Assembly (NCBI GenBank): GCA_965644295.1
Contig: CBFFRP010000147.1
Location: 1 to 64,000 of the forward strand
Source of the DNA: Paraphysomonas bandaiensis
Lineage: Eukaryota > Chrysophyceae
Length of the DNA: 64,000 bases
Direction: 5' to 3'
The notes below the pieces were generated by a model that saw only the letters and a list, made by a program, of their open reading frames with translations, was not told the origin of the DNA and searched no databases. The position numbers were made by a program, and so were the translations under genes. Shown here one piece after another: positions 44,793-56,520 of the stretch (position 1 is the first letter of the stretch; the number at the start of each line of letters is the position of its first letter).

Positions 44793-45644
44793 TTAATATA
44801 CAGGTGTAAAAGCTATCACACTCACAGAAAAGTATTTATCAGACTCTTCTGGTACTAGCGGAGGATTGCTATATGTTTGAGATGCCTCTGATGAAACCAA
44901 TTCGAAATCTTTGGCAACATATATAGCATTGCCACCTCCTTGTGAGGCACCAAACACCATATATTCTGGTGTACATACGGCTATCTGTGAGCTGACAGTG
45001 TCCTCTGTGGAGGAATTTTCGAGAGATGGAGGTGTCCAGACGTATCTTCCAGGGCATGGCTCTGACAGTCTGAAGCAGAAACCTTCTCCGTTTCCCCTGC
45101 GTGACGGTCTAGGAGGTGATATTGTGCCCCCGACATATACTCCAAAAACAGCCTGTGATACTTTAGCACGCATGAGCACAACACATGGCTCGCGATATAA
45201 AGTGAGGGCGTAAAGACTCGCAAAAGCCCACCCGTCCCGGTGTGTCGCGAACGCAAGTTTACATCCACCGAAAGATGTCGTGAATGTAGATGGGACGTAT
45301 AACATTAACAAAGACGCCATTTCCAGATTAAGAATATTTGACCCACTAAAAAACGATAGCGGTGTTGCCTGAAGAGGAAGATTGTGTTGCCGCAGCGTGA
45401 ATGGCAGAGAATGTACGCTGTCGTCGGCCTCGCAAGACTCTGAATCAGGAGGGTTCTCTACGCAGTCGTCGCTGAAACAGTAGCATATGAGAAGCGGACT
45501 TCGCCACCCTGTGTACTTATCAGGGGTGGGCTTGAACCCGTTAGTGATACTGCTTTCTGGAGGAGAGATACGGCTGTCTGTGTCTATGGTGGGCTTGGTG
45601 TACTCTATCACACTGTCACTCTTCACCCGCCTGTTGATATTCAT
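44793..45644 (-). CDS. TLDc-domain protein
   Basis: Single exon, 283 aa. The start is placed at ATG 45644; the frame extends a further 19 codons upstream only from a TTG. After about 105 polar residues, residues about 106-283 fit a TLDc domain, as in OXR1, NCOA7, TBC1D24 and MEAK7: LSFFSGSNILN, then KLAFATHRDGWAFASLY, CVVLMRAKVSQAVFGVYVGG, GEGFCFRLSE, the tryptophan in RYVWTPPSLEN, MVFGASQGGGNAIYVAKDFE and a final VSVIAFTP. The Gly-rich SQGGGNAIYV stretch matches the conserved FGGGGGxxAL turn of the family. TLDc proteins protect against oxidative stress or bind the V-ATPase. Which role applies here cannot be told, because no LysM, TBC or EF-hand partner domain is present. Confidence 0.85.
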   Translation of the reverse strand: MNINRRVKSDSVIEYTKPTIDTDSRISPPESSITNGFKPTPDKYTGWRSPLLICYCFSDDCVENPPDSESCEADDSVHSLPFTLRQHNLPLQATPLSFFSGSNILNLEMASLLMLYVPSTFTTSFGGCKLAFATHRDGWAFASLYALTLYREPCVVLMRAKVSQAVFGVYVGGTISPPRPSRRGNGEGFCFRLSEPCPGRYVWTPPSLENSSTEDTVSSQIAVCTPEYMVFGASQGGGNAIYVAKDFELVSSEASQTYSNPPLVPEESDKYFSVSVIAFTPVY

Positions 45645-45973
45645 CACCACTATAAACGTACAAACTCTAGACAGCAAACACAAATGAGCTCCTTCAAACA
45701 AGTGATTCTACGTGGAACTGATAATCAGTCACATCAGTGTACAGCATATCAACCATATGACGCCATGTACAGCACAGAAGAAACAAGAAGAAGATCGAGT
45801 CGAGGGTGAAGTTATGGGCTGATAATGGGCTCCACCAAACAAAACGCATGGAGAGGTGTGTGATTGGATGTAAATGATTTTAGATATGAAGTGCTGGTGC
45901 TGACGAGCTCTTCTGGATAAAAAAATCCTCCGTTATTTCTGTATTTTTTGGGTATATCTTATACACACGCATC
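45645..45973. other. 5' flank of TLDc gene
   Basis: About 330 bp up to the tandem array. Presumably holds the TLDc promoter; nothing specific was seen. Confidence 0.4.
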
Positions 45974-48900
45974 TTACAGAGCAGAGGCAGAGGTAGAGGA
46001 TCTTCATAAGGTTGATTCCAACAACAGTCACTCCAGATGACGACAGCGCAGATCCAACAGAGCAGATCTAACAGAGCAGAGGCAGAGGTAGAGGATCTTC
46101 ATAAGGTTGATTCCAACAACAGTCACTCCAGATGACGACAGCGCAGATCCAACAGAGCAGATCTAACAGAGCAGAGGCAGAGGCAGAGGAGCCTCATAAG
46201 GTTGATTCCAACAACAGTCACTCCAGATGACGGCAGCGCAGATCCAACAGAGCAGATCTAACAGAGCAGAGGCAGAGGTAGAGGATCTTCATAAGGTTGA
46301 TTCCAACAACAGTCACTCCAGATGACGACAGCGCAGATCCAACAGAGCAGATCTAACAGAGCAGAGGCAGAGGCAGAGGAGCCTCATAAGGTTGATTCCA
46401 ACAACAGTCACTCCAGATGACGGCAGCGCAGATCCAACAGAGCAGATCTAACAGAGCAGAGGCAGAGGCAGAGGATCCTCATAAGGTTGATTCCAACAAC
46501 AGTCACTCCAGATGACGACAGCGCAGATCCAACAGAGCAGATCTAACAGAGCAGAGGCAGAGGCAGAGGATCCTCATAAGGTTGATTCCAACAACAGTCA
46601 CTCCAGATGACGACAGCGCAGATCCAACAGAGCAGATCTAACAGAGCAGAGGCAGAGGCAGAGGATCCTCATAAGGTTGATTCCAACAACAGTCACTCCA
46701 GATGACGGCAGCGCAGATCCAACAGAGCAGATCTAACAGAGCAGAGGCAGAGGCAGAGGATCCTCATAAGGTTGATTCCAACAACAGTCACTCCAGATGA
46801 CGGCAGCGCAGATCTAACAGAGCAGAGGCAGAGGCAGAGGCAGAGGAGCCTCATAAGGTTGATTCCAACAACAGTCACTCCAGATGACGGCAGCGCAGAT
46901 CTAACAGAGCAGATCTAACAGAGCAGAGGCAGAGGCAGAGGATCCTCATAAGGTTGATTCCAACAACAGTCACTCCAGATGACGGCAGCGCAGATCCAAC
47001 AGAGCAGATCTAACAGAGCAGAGGCAGAGGCAGAGGATCCTCATAAGGTTGATTCCAACAACAGTCACTCCAGATGACGGCAGCGCAGATCTAACAGAGC
47101 AGATCTAACAGAGCAGAGGCAGAGGCAGAGGATCCTCATAAGGTTGATTCCAACAACAGTCACTCCAGATGACGGCAGCGCAGATCCAACAGAGCAGATC
47201 TAACAGAGCAGAGGCAGAGGCAGAGGATCCTCATAAGGTTGATTCCAACAACAGTCACTCCAGATGACGGCAGCGCAGATCTAACAGAGCAGATCTAACA
47301 GAGCAGAGGCAGAGGCAGAGGAGCCTCATAAGGTTGATTCCAACAACAGTCACTCCAGATGACGGCAGCGCAGATCCAACAGAGCAGATCTAACAGAGCA
47401 GAGGCAGAGGCAGAGGATCCTCATAAGGTTGATTCCAACAACAGTCACTCCAGATGACGACAGCGCAGATCCAACAGAGCAGATCTAACAGAGCAGAGGC
47501 AGAGGTAGAGGATCCTCATAAGGTTGATTCCAACAACAGTCACTCCAGATGACGACAGCGCAGATCCAACAGAGCAGATCTAACAGAGCAGAGGCAGAGG
47601 CAGAGGAGCCTCATAAGGTTGATTCCAACAACAGTCACTCCAGACGACGGCAGCGCAGATCCAACAGAGCAGATCTAACAGAGCAGAGGCAGAGGCAGAG
47701 GATCCTCATAAGGTTGATTCCAACAACAGTCACTCCAGATGACGGCAGCGCAGATCTAACAGAGCAGAGGCAGAGGCAGAGGCAGAGGAGCCTCATAAGG
47801 TTGATTCCAACAACAGTCACTCCAGATGACGGCAGCGCAGATCTAACAGAGCAGAGGCAGAGGCAGAGGCAGAGGATCCTCATAAGGTTGATTCCAACAA
47901 CAGTCACTCCAGATGACGGCAGCGCAGATCTAACAGAGCAGAGGCAGAGGCAGAGGATCCTCATAAGGTTGATTCCAACAACAGTCACTCCAGATGACGG
48001 CAGCGCAGATCTAACAGAGCAGAGGCAGAGGCAGAGGATCCTCATAAGGTTGATTCCAACAACAGTCACTCCAGATGACGGCAGCGCAGATCAGCGCAGA
48101 TCCAACAGAGCAGAGGCAGAAGCAGAGGATCCTCATAAGGTTGATTCCAACAACAGTCACTCCAGATGACGACAGCGCAGATCCAACAGAGCAGATCTAA
48201 CAGAGCAGAGGCAGAGGCAGAGGATCCTCATAAGGTTGATTCCAACAACAGTCACTCCAGATGACGACAGCGCAGATCCAACAGAGCAGATCTAACAGAG
48301 CAGAGGCAGAGGCAGAGGATCCTCATAAGGTTGATTCCAACAACAGTCACTCCAGATGACGGCAGCGCAGATCCAACAGAGCAGATCTAACAGAGCAGAG
48401 GCAGAGGCAGAGGATCCTCATAAGGTTGATTCCAACAACAGTCACTCCAGATGACGGCAGCGCAGATCTAACAGAGCAGAGGCAGAGGCAGAGGATCCTC
48501 ATAAGGTTGATTCCAACAACAGTCACTCCAGATGACGGCAGCGCAGATCTAACAGAGCAGAGGCAGAGGCAGAGGCAGAGGAGCCTCATAAGGTTGATTC
48601 CAACAACAGTCACTCCAGATGACGGCAGCGCAGATCTAACAGAGCAGATCTAACAGAGCAGAGGCAGAGGCAGAGGATCCTCATAAGGTTGATTCCAACA
48701 ACAGTCACTCCAGATGACGGCAGCGCAGATCTAACAGAGCAGAGGCAGAGGCAGAGGATCCTCATAAGGTTGATTCCAACAACAGTCACTCCAGATGACG
48801 GCAGCGCAGATCTAACAGAGCAGAGGCAGAGGCAGAGGATCCTCATAAGGTTGATTCCAACAACAGTCACTCCAGATGACGGCAGCGCAGATCAGCGCAG

Positions 48901-49975
48901 ATCCAACAGAGCAGAGGCAGAAGCAGAGGATCCTCATAAGGTTGATTCCAACAACAGTCACTCCAGATGACGGCAGCGCAGATCAGCGCAGATCCAACAG
49001 AGCAGAGGCAGAAGCAGAGGATCCTCATAAGGTTGATTCCAACAACAGTCACTCCAGATGACGACAGCGCAGATCCAACAGAGCAGATCTAACAGAGCAG
49101 AGGCAGAGGCAGAGGATCCTCATAAGGTTGATTCCAACAACAGTCACTCCAGATGACGACAGCGCAGATCCAACAGAGCAGATCTAACAGAGCAGAGGCA
49201 GAGGCAGAGGATCCTCATAAGGTTGATTCCAACAACAGTCACTCCAGATGACGGCAGCGCAGATCCAACAGAGCAGATCTAACAGAGCAGAGGCAGAGGC
49301 AGAGGATCCTCATAAGGTTGATTCCAACAACAGTCACTCCAGATGACGGCAGCGCAGATCTAACAGAGCAGAGGCAGAGGCAGAGGCAGAGGAGCCTCAT
49401 AAGGTTGATTCCAACAACAGTCACTCCAGATGACGGCAGCGCAGATCTAACAGAGCAGATCTAACAGAGCAGAGGCAGAGGCAGAGGATCCTCATAAGGT
49501 TGATTCCAACAACAGTCACTCCAGATGACGGCAGCGCAGATCTAACAGAGCAGAGGCAGAGGCAGAGGATCCTCATAAGGTTGATTCCAACAACAGTCAC
49601 TCCAGATGACGGCAGCGCAGATCTAACAGAGCAGAGGCAGAGGCAGAGGCAGAGGAGCCTCATAAGGTTGATTCCAACAACAGTCACTCCAGATGACGGC
49701 AGCGCAGATCAGCGCAGATCCAACAGAGCAGAGGCAGAAGCAGAGGATCCTCATAAGGTTGATTCCAACAACAGTCACTCCAGATGACGACAGCGCAGAT
49801 CCAACAGAGCAGAGGCAGAGGCAGAGGATCCTCATAAGGTTGATTCCAACAACAGTCACTCCAGATGACGACAGCGCAGATCTAACAGAGCAGAGGCAGA
49901 GGATCCTCATAAGGTTGATTCCAACAACAGTCACTCCAGATGACGACAGCGCAGATCTAACAGAGCGGATTGCAG
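45974..49975. repeat. Minisatellite array, unit about 95 bp, roughly 44 copies
   Basis: About 4 kb of tandem units built from GGTTGATTCCAACAACAGTC, ACTCCAGATGACGRCAGCGC, AGATCYAACAGAGCAG and (GAGGCA)2-4 GAGGATCCTCATAA. The full unit is 95 bp; a common shorter type of about 79-85 bp lacks one 16-bp AGATCYAACAGAGCAG subunit and may gain a GAGGCA hexamer. A third type has a duplicated AGATCAGCGC. Variants (ACGACAG/ACGGCAG, GGATCCTC/GGAGCCTC/GGATCTTC) are interleaved, as expected from unequal exchange. Long frames exist on both strands, but stops and the lack of flanking coding signals argue for a noncoding satellite. Confidence 0.95.
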
Positions 49976-50533
49976 TTTCAGAGTAGCAACTGAGCTTAAG
50001 TTAATTGGCTTTATGTAAATAAATATGATAGAAATATAATATATACACCAATGATATATATCTTAAGCCGAGTGAGAATTATTTCTGGAAATGTTTTTTC
50101 CAAGAAGTATTGATGCAAGTACCAGTGCAAATGGAATCAACTTTTGCATATTAGTGTTTAGAGTACACTTATAGAACTACACCTATTCTTCTTTCGCTAT
50201 ATGTAACCACGGGTTTAACGGTCACGGGATAAATGCAGGCTATGTCATCACGCGCTCAAAATTTTGAAACGAGGGCCAAATCCTCAAAACAAATTTATTG
50301 TTACGCAGACCGGCTACAAGATACGTAAGGGAATGCAATTGTACTAGATTATCTCGAAACAGTAAATCCCAAAATTTCAGTAAGAGCCACAACAAAAGGA
50401 CGCTGGGTATAGCAACTGCAAGGTATATTGCAATTCGTAAATAAATGTAATATGTAATAAATGTAGACTTTAGTCGCACGAGGCTTCTTGCTATAGCCGG
50501 CAATATCATACTTTTGTCTTTTGTATATCACAC
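49976..50533. other. Intergenic
   Basis: AT-rich; the minus-strand 89-codon frame at 50240-50509 is not accepted. Confidence 0.35.
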
Positions 50534-51330
50534 TTAGACTTGCTAGTGCAACCGACTCGAATGCTAAGTGTACGGCATGAGGGACATATGTGATAAACAT
50601 AACATGACCAAAACCAGCACTGACAGGGTGCCACTGCTCCGAATCACCTTCAGCATCGGATGTGGCATTAGAACGCACGCGTAAAATTCTTGAAGTTGTT
50701 GCAAAGCCGTGGTTATGAAGTTATAACACATGCATTACCATCATTATATCATTATAATCTTCTACATCAGACGAAGGATGGAGTGTAACTTGCAGTGTTT
50801 GATGCTCATATTTTTATGCCAAAGCTGACTTATCATTGTAGCTTCCTTATAATTGTGTAAAATAATTAAGTCACATACAGATATCTGTCAATATTATAAT
50901 TTATAATTAAGATAGAAGATAGTTTCTGTTCGAACTGAATGCTGAAGTTAAATGTCTATATTTACCCGGTGCTAATATGAACGCCTCAACCCATGTCTCT
51001 CACTCTTGATACGCTCACCACTCTAAGACAGGATAACGTACCCCTTCCCATTCCTACGGAGCCCTACCCTAAAGTGCGCCCCCCTGACTAAACGAGCATT
51101 ATCCCCGTAGGAATCACATCTTCGGAAAACTTTTTATCACATTCAAGAGCGGACGATTGTACACTATATTTATTGCCTTTGTTTAGTGTTCAATGCCGTT
51201 ATTGTTTAACAAAGAATAACAAACTACACCTGACACTATGTAGTACAGCGTGTATAACCTTAATATAAGCTTATTTTTGCTTCGGTGCTATGCGAAAGTG
51301 ACAATGTAACAGTTACATAATGACGTTAAT
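50534..51330. repeat. Ancient duplicated segment, copy 1 (with ORF relic)
   Basis: Blocks here match 55866-56520: TGCTAGTGCAACCGA..., GGATGTGGCATTAGAACGCA, CATCAGACGAAGGATGGAGT, and CACTATATTTATTRCCTTT near 51165. On the minus strand an open stretch with no ATG (about 50350-50718, contains SNATSDAEGDSEQWHP and HAVHLAFESVALAS) spans the first block. The other copy has in-frame stops, so this is at best a decayed exon. No family recognised. Confidence 0.5.
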
Positions 51331-52468
51331 TACATTTGTAGGGTCATTATACACTTGCACATAGAATGATGGTGACCACCTTCATATCACAGCTACATAT
51401 AACATGTAAAGATCTAATAATTTACCCATATATCACGTAGAAGCATTGCTGTCTGCGCAATGTATTAGCGACCAACATGTTTCGCGCCCACCCAAAGTAA
51501 AACAAAACGCGATGTTATAGAGATGTGGAGGGCCTTTTGTCTTTGGGGTGAGCAGACGGAGGCCCACGCACCTGGGACGAATTCGGACGGCTAAACCCCT
51601 TACTCTCGCCAGAGAAGCGCTATCGATATTACACATATTAGAACAACAACATCTAACACTATTCCCTTACATATGGCCAGTGGTCATGATAGTTGCTCGC
51701 CCCGATACCGTCAAAACATGATGGGGGAAGATTTGGCCTCTCGCCATTGGAAACCACAGACGTCGGACTGTTGACGCGATATTCAGAAGGTATGTAGGGT
51801 CGTTCGGGGCTCAGGGAAGATATCGTCTTTCTATATCCATTTCCGTTTGAATATTTCTAACATAAACGTGAGTGTAAAGACAGAAGAAGAATGCCGAACA
51901 CACTCACCGTTTCCCAATTCTCTTTCCGCCGATCCCCAATACTCCAAACACTCATTTTGAGTTAGATATATCTCTGTTTGCGTATACTTTCAAATGATTT
52001 ATCTCACTTATATGGCAGTTAAGTGTTGTATGGTACCAGTTGGATAGAGGGGTGGTCGTATGCCTATGATACGCCCATGTCCAGGATGTCACACATGTCT
52101 GCTCTCCACCATATGGCCATCTGCGTATCTTAATCGCACCATCAGAGAGATTACAAAATTATCCAATCATACACTCGTATTGTCTGTTACGGGAATTTTA
52201 TTAGTTTTTGACAGTATGAGCTGTATTCGTCCAAATACATAGACGGACTAAAAAGCTCAACTACAATATCAGCACGACCACATACACCTACAGGCAGGAC
52301 CCGCGTTCCCGCCCAACACAGCAGAGTCTTCTTCTGCTGGATCATATTAATGTAGATACTTCCGACTACATCTTATGGTTATATTATGATTGCTGTAAAA
52401 GTATGAGCACATCTTTTCCTACTAATTACAGAGAGTTATGTGACCGGTGGGTTTAAACGCCAGTCATT
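51331..52468. other. Intergenic upstream of F-box/LRR gene
   Basis: Frames of 60-67 codons at 51433-51636 (minus) and 52060-52242 (plus) have no supporting features. No gene is called. Confidence 0.4.
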
Positions 52469-54481
52469 ATGTTGCGTGTGTTGGACTCCAGCGCTGTCTC
52501 ATGTGGAAGGAATCAGCTGCAGGTGTTGAGCATGAGAGATATCGTCGGTAAGATATGCAGCTTTCTTGGACATCTTTCCGATATCACGAAGTTCAGTCTG
52601 CTCTCATCAGATATCAGTGGAAACATCACGCCTTTTATTAGCTACTACTTCTCGTTTGCTACAAGTGTGTGTGTGAACGACCATCACATGACAGCATCCT
52701 GTCTGCGTAAATACAGTGGGCTCTTTCCTAATGTTACTTCCCTTACAATCAAGCATAAAACATTAGGAATCATGGAAATTTTTTCCTGTTTTCGATTGTC
52801 ATCTCTACGTCATCTGTCTCTCATAGGTAGATCTGTATTCAGCATGCGTGACCTCCTTCAACTACCACCGCTTTCGCTATCAGTTCTTGATCTTACCAAA
52901 ACCAAGTTCCCATGGGAACGAATAGTAGGACTGTATCCTACGCGTATATCTATGCTTTGTGTAGCAATAGATATAGGCGATATCACTGGATTTTTGTCTT
53001 GCGGTATGTGGATGCGATGTGAGCGTCTGAATATAACAGTATCGTGCGGTCGTGGAGAAGGTGCACACCTCGTAGATGTTTTAGACCACCCTGTGTCTCT
53101 TTTCCGCAGCAGCAACACTCCTAGAGTAGAATTAACATTGCTTAACTCAAGGGTTATATTAATGTGGGTTGAGGTTGTGGAGAGAGTATTCACCAACTGC
53201 GGTACATGGACCATTACCACTCCAGCAGTCGCCCTGGATATAGTAACAGTGGCAGAAATTACACGCCGCCTGCCCTCTGTTGCAGTATCTTTTGTTGAAT
53301 GTGGGGAAGAAATACAAGTATCTGTCACGGGTCCTGGAACAACTAAAATGATACAAGAAACAGTACAGAAAGTTATGAGAGCAGTGCCTGACGTTATTCC
53401 GGCTTTCCCATCGGAGCGGCGATTTTTGTGTCTCCGTGACATGTTTATCAAATCAGATTGGTTGTCACTCGAACGACCGGAGCAAAACGATGAAATTCCT
53501 GTCAGAGTATGGAGAGATATAGTGAAAGAAGCTTTAAGTTCGCCATCTGTTTGTGGTGGTTGCATTTTCGCGGACAGTGCATTTGACTTGCTATCTTGTC
53601 CCAGTCATGATTGTGTTAGTCATTGGGATAATCTAACCGATGAATTGCGCCTCATATGTAGCCACCCCTATGGAGGAGCTTCTCTCACTGTTCCAACTTC
53701 CGCCATACATTTCCAGTACCTTTCGCGCTTGTATATTTCCTGCACATTGCCTATGAGTAATGGTTGCGTGGAAATATATGCGCCATGTCTGCGTGTATTT
53801 GAATGGAAAGTCGATACATCTACTTGTGCTTGGTGCAATGGGCACAGTATAAATTTAGATATACGGAAACGAAATTGTGATGTCACTGCTACGTTGGATA
53901 TGCCCAATTTTTTCATTGTGACCGGCGCGCTAGTCAGCATGCAAGTGTTTGGCCACCCTTTAGTTAAGAGCGTATCTGTTTGTTCGAGTACTGTTAGAAG
54001 CATTAGCCTCTCCCACTGTTGTGCCCTCAGTTGTGTGAGCATTGCTGGCTGTCCCTCGCTGAAGTCACTAGATGTTCTTGCGTGTGATGGACTGAGTCGT
54101 TTCCACGTAGAGGCTCGAACCTTACGTCTACTTAATCTCTCACTTCCGCACGCTAAAGATGTTTCATTGCACTGTGATCGCTTGTCCACACTTCATCTTC
54201 ATAGTCTTGCCATCCGCTGCGCTAGTATAATATCCACTCACCTTAGAGAGCTCGTGTTTTTGGATTGTACAGGCTTGTTTGAGCTCAGTGTTCGTGCTCC
54301 TATGCTGAAGATATTGGAAATTGACTCCTGTATTAATTTGAATGAAATTAAAATCACTAGATCGAGTCTATCGCAGCAAACAAAACGACGACTCCAATAC
54401 TTTTCACTGGAGCGTAATGTTGACATACTTTTTCACAACGATAGAAAGAAGTGTCGATTATTCAGTGCTATTGAGTCGTAG
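52469..54481 (+). CDS. F-box/leucine-rich-repeat-like protein
   Basis: Intronless frame of 670 aa, ATG at 52469, TAG at 54479-54481. The N-terminus contains an F-box-like helix set (MRDIVGKICSFLGHLSDITKF). The rest has irregular Leu-rich repeats: LFPNVTSLTIKH, LSSLRHLSLIGRS, SLSVLDLTKTKF, and in the C-terminal 200 residues a more regular series with Cys in the consensus (VRSISLSHCCALSCVSIAGC, LKSLDVLACDGL, LRLLNLSLPHAKDVSLHC, LKILEIDSCINL). This is the layout of FBXL-type substrate adaptors of SCF ubiquitin ligases, where the F-box binds Skp1 and the LRR solenoid binds substrate. The middle (about 260-400) is not recognised. The substrate is unknown, and the F-box assignment is weaker than the LRR one. 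Confidence 0.7.
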   Translation: MLRVLDSSAVSCGRNQLQVLSMRDIVGKICSFLGHLSDITKFSLLSSDISGNITPFISYYFSFATSVCVNDHHMTASCLRKYSGLFPNVTSLTIKHKTLGIMEIFSCFRLSSLRHLSLIGRSVFSMRDLLQLPPLSLSVLDLTKTKFPWERIVGLYPTRISMLCVAIDIGDITGFLSCGMWMRCERLNITVSCGRGEGAHLVDVLDHPVSLFRSSNTPRVELTLLNSRVILMWVEVVERVFTNCGTWTITTPAVALDIVTVAEITRRLPSVAVSFVECGEEIQVSVTGPGTTKMIQETVQKVMRAVPDVIPAFPSERRFLCLRDMFIKSDWLSLERPEQNDEIPVRVWRDIVKEALSSPSVCGGCIFADSAFDLLSCPSHDCVSHWDNLTDELRLICSHPYGGASLTVPTSAIHFQYLSRLYISCTLPMSNGCVEIYAPCLRVFEWKVDTSTCAWCNGHSINLDIRKRNCDVTATLDMPNFFIVTGALVSMQVFGHPLVKSVSVCSSTVRSISLSHCCALSCVSIAGCPSLKSLDVLACDGLSRFHVEARTLRLLNLSLPHAKDVSLHCDRLSTLHLHSLAIRCASIISTHLRELVFLDCTGLFELSVRAPMLKILEIDSCINLNEIKITRSSLSQQTKRRLQYFSLERNVDILFHNDRKKCRLFSAIES

Positions 54482-55073
54482 TATGTTATATATAATCTAT
54501 ATTCGGTTACAGCTGAATTCATAAAGAGCTTTCTATTTTACTGTATAAATGCATATTATCTAATGATATGCGACAACTATATCTATGCATTTACTATATT
54601 GCTGTTCTTATTATGACGCACATATATTCTTATAATAGGAATCAAGATTTCCCCACCATCCGAGGGTGGGCCTAGTGTAGACCTTGTGAGCGAACAGTAT
54701 GTCTTACTATGGCAATAAAGTCTTAGTATCTGAGTGTAGTTGTATTTAGCCACTGGGGTAATAAGGAGAGCGAAAAGCCCGAGTTTTAAAATTTAGACAA
54801 TGGGCAATACCCCTTGCCAGCTTATGAGGGCCTGGTAACCGTTAACTGTAATATTATAATATGGCATTGGGTCATTAATGGTTACCAGTTACCAGGCCCT
54901 ACGCCTAATCCCAAGGTTAAATTGTAGTTTTGTAGGAATAAGTATCATATTGAAAGCCTAGTATATCTAGAATGTATAGCTATATGCAGCTGGCTTTCTG
55001 CTAAACTAAATAAGTGCTCCCTGATTAAAATTAAGAAACTAAATAAAAGTCAAAATATTGCTTCTAATCTACG
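54482..55073. other. Intergenic with small foldback element
   Basis: 3' flank of the LRR gene; contains a short hairpin (CCCCACCATCCGAGGGTGGG near 54652) and the R2 element at 54827. Confidence 0.45.
54827..54900. repeat. Small foldback element (family R2)
   Basis: 74 bp with ends AGGGCCTGGTAACCGTTAA and TTAATGGTTACCAGTTACCA then GGCCCT. Same family as the copies at 22585 and 36245. Confidence 0.75.
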
Positions 55074-55855
55074 GGATGTATCAGGGATAGGGAACAATAT
55101 ATATATTGTATTGCAATATATTGAAAAATATATTGATTGGTGGACTGGTCAAATATTCCATCAATATTGTTTCTCTTAAAAGAGCTCACAATACTATGAT
55201 TGTCATATTATATAAGAGAAGATACTTAACTGTAGGGTAAAAAATATAAGTCCATGTATATAAATATCCGTTCCGACAGTGATTATTGCAACAATACAAC
55301 AGAGGATGATGAAGCTGAAGTTGGATATGAGGAAAAAATTCTTCAATCAGCTCAAAAACTTAAGAAACGGAAAGTTGAAATATCTAAGTACAGGTGCACG
55401 AGTCATGTAGTATGTACTTCCAATACATGTGAACGCCTGTTCAGCGCAGCAAAACTGATTAGATCAGTGTTGCGCAAACGTATGCATCCTACTACACTTA
55501 ATATGCTGTTGTTTCTGAAAGCTAACCGACAGTTGTGGCAGGATGCAAGCATATTTCAATCAATATTGCATGAATATGGTGATGAGGATGTCACCGATGT
55601 TGGCTCAGAGGATGAGTATGAGGAAACTTTTAATTAGTTAAGAGTAGTGGGTTTGATTATTAAGTGACCTTAGACCTTATAATGACAAGTACTAAAAATG
55701 GAAACTACGGATGTGTTTACTAACTGATTAGTCTAATATATGGCAATATATTGAAATAGTATTGTAGGGCCGGTTTAAAAAATCCATCAATACTATTGAT
55801 GGAACGCTATCTAACAATAGTATTGCAATATATTGTTCCCTATCCCCGGATGTAT
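55074..55855 (+). mobile_element. Internally deleted hAT transposon with TIRs and target duplication
   Basis: Terminal inverted repeats: left CAGGGATAGGGAACAATATA (55082 on), right TATTGTTCCCTATCCCC (to 55847). Flanked by GGATGTAT on both sides (55074-55081, 55848-55855), the 8-bp duplication typical of hAT elements; the right boundary is ambiguous by one base. Inside, only the transposase C-terminus remains. A palindrome CCATCAATACTATTGATGG lies near the right end. Confidence 0.85.
55254..55637 (+). pseudogene. hAT transposase C-terminal (dimerisation) fragment
   Basis: 127-codon frame inside the hAT element. After an acidic stretch it carries the hallmark of the hAT dimerisation region: TSNTCERLFSAAKLIRS, LRKRMHPTTLNMLLFLKANR, then LWQ. 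The catalytic DDE part and zinc-finger N-terminus are missing, so this copy cannot transpose on its own. Confidence 0.88.
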
Positions 55856-55865
55856 ACATCCTGCT

Positions 55866-56520
55866 AGTGCAACCGAACCGAATGCTAGGAATATGATATG
55901 GGGCACATAATTCTGATAAGCATGGTGTGTCCCTAGCCCTGAAATGGCTGCGTGTCACTGCTCCTAACTCCTAAGTACCTTTATCATCGGATGTGGCATT
56001 AGAACGCACGCATTGAAATTGCTTCGAAGTCGGGGTTATAAATATAGATCACTTGTACTTCCAACATTATAATCCTATACATCAGACGAAGGATGGAGTA
56101 TAACTTGCAGTGTTTGATGATCTGATTTCTCTAAAAAAATTATTTCCTAAATATTTAACGCTATCTTATTTAAATTAAAAATGTATATCCAGACATACAC
56201 ACGCTATTGCACTGTTAAGCTCCTAGTAAGATGGACGATATATTTATATTTATATACAACAGCACACTATATTTATTACCTTTATTCACATTTCTATGTC
56301 GTTATTTCTTAACAAACATACACCCACAATGTAATATAAGAGCTTAATATATGCGAACTTTGCTTTGGTGCAATGCCAAGATGACAATGTAACACACGAA
56401 TCACATATGACTGTCAATATCACAATTAAGATAAAGAAGTTTCTGTTCGAACCGAATATTGAAGTTAAATGTTACACGAGGGCTCTCTTATTTACCAGAT
56501 ACTAATATGAGCGTTCTGTT
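55866..56520. repeat. Ancient duplicated segment, copy 2
   Basis: Diverged relative of 50534-51330 in the same orientation, starting just after the hAT element. The shared blocks occur in a different order: the TTTCTGTTCGAACYGAAT block comes after the TATATTTATTACCTTT block here and before it in copy 1. The open stretch of copy 1 is broken by stops. Confidence 0.5.

Noticed and set aside
45974-49975. Many frames of 60-206 codons on both strands
   Set aside because: They arise from the tandem array. Repeats are interrupted by stops, variants change the frame, and flanks show no coding or splice structure.
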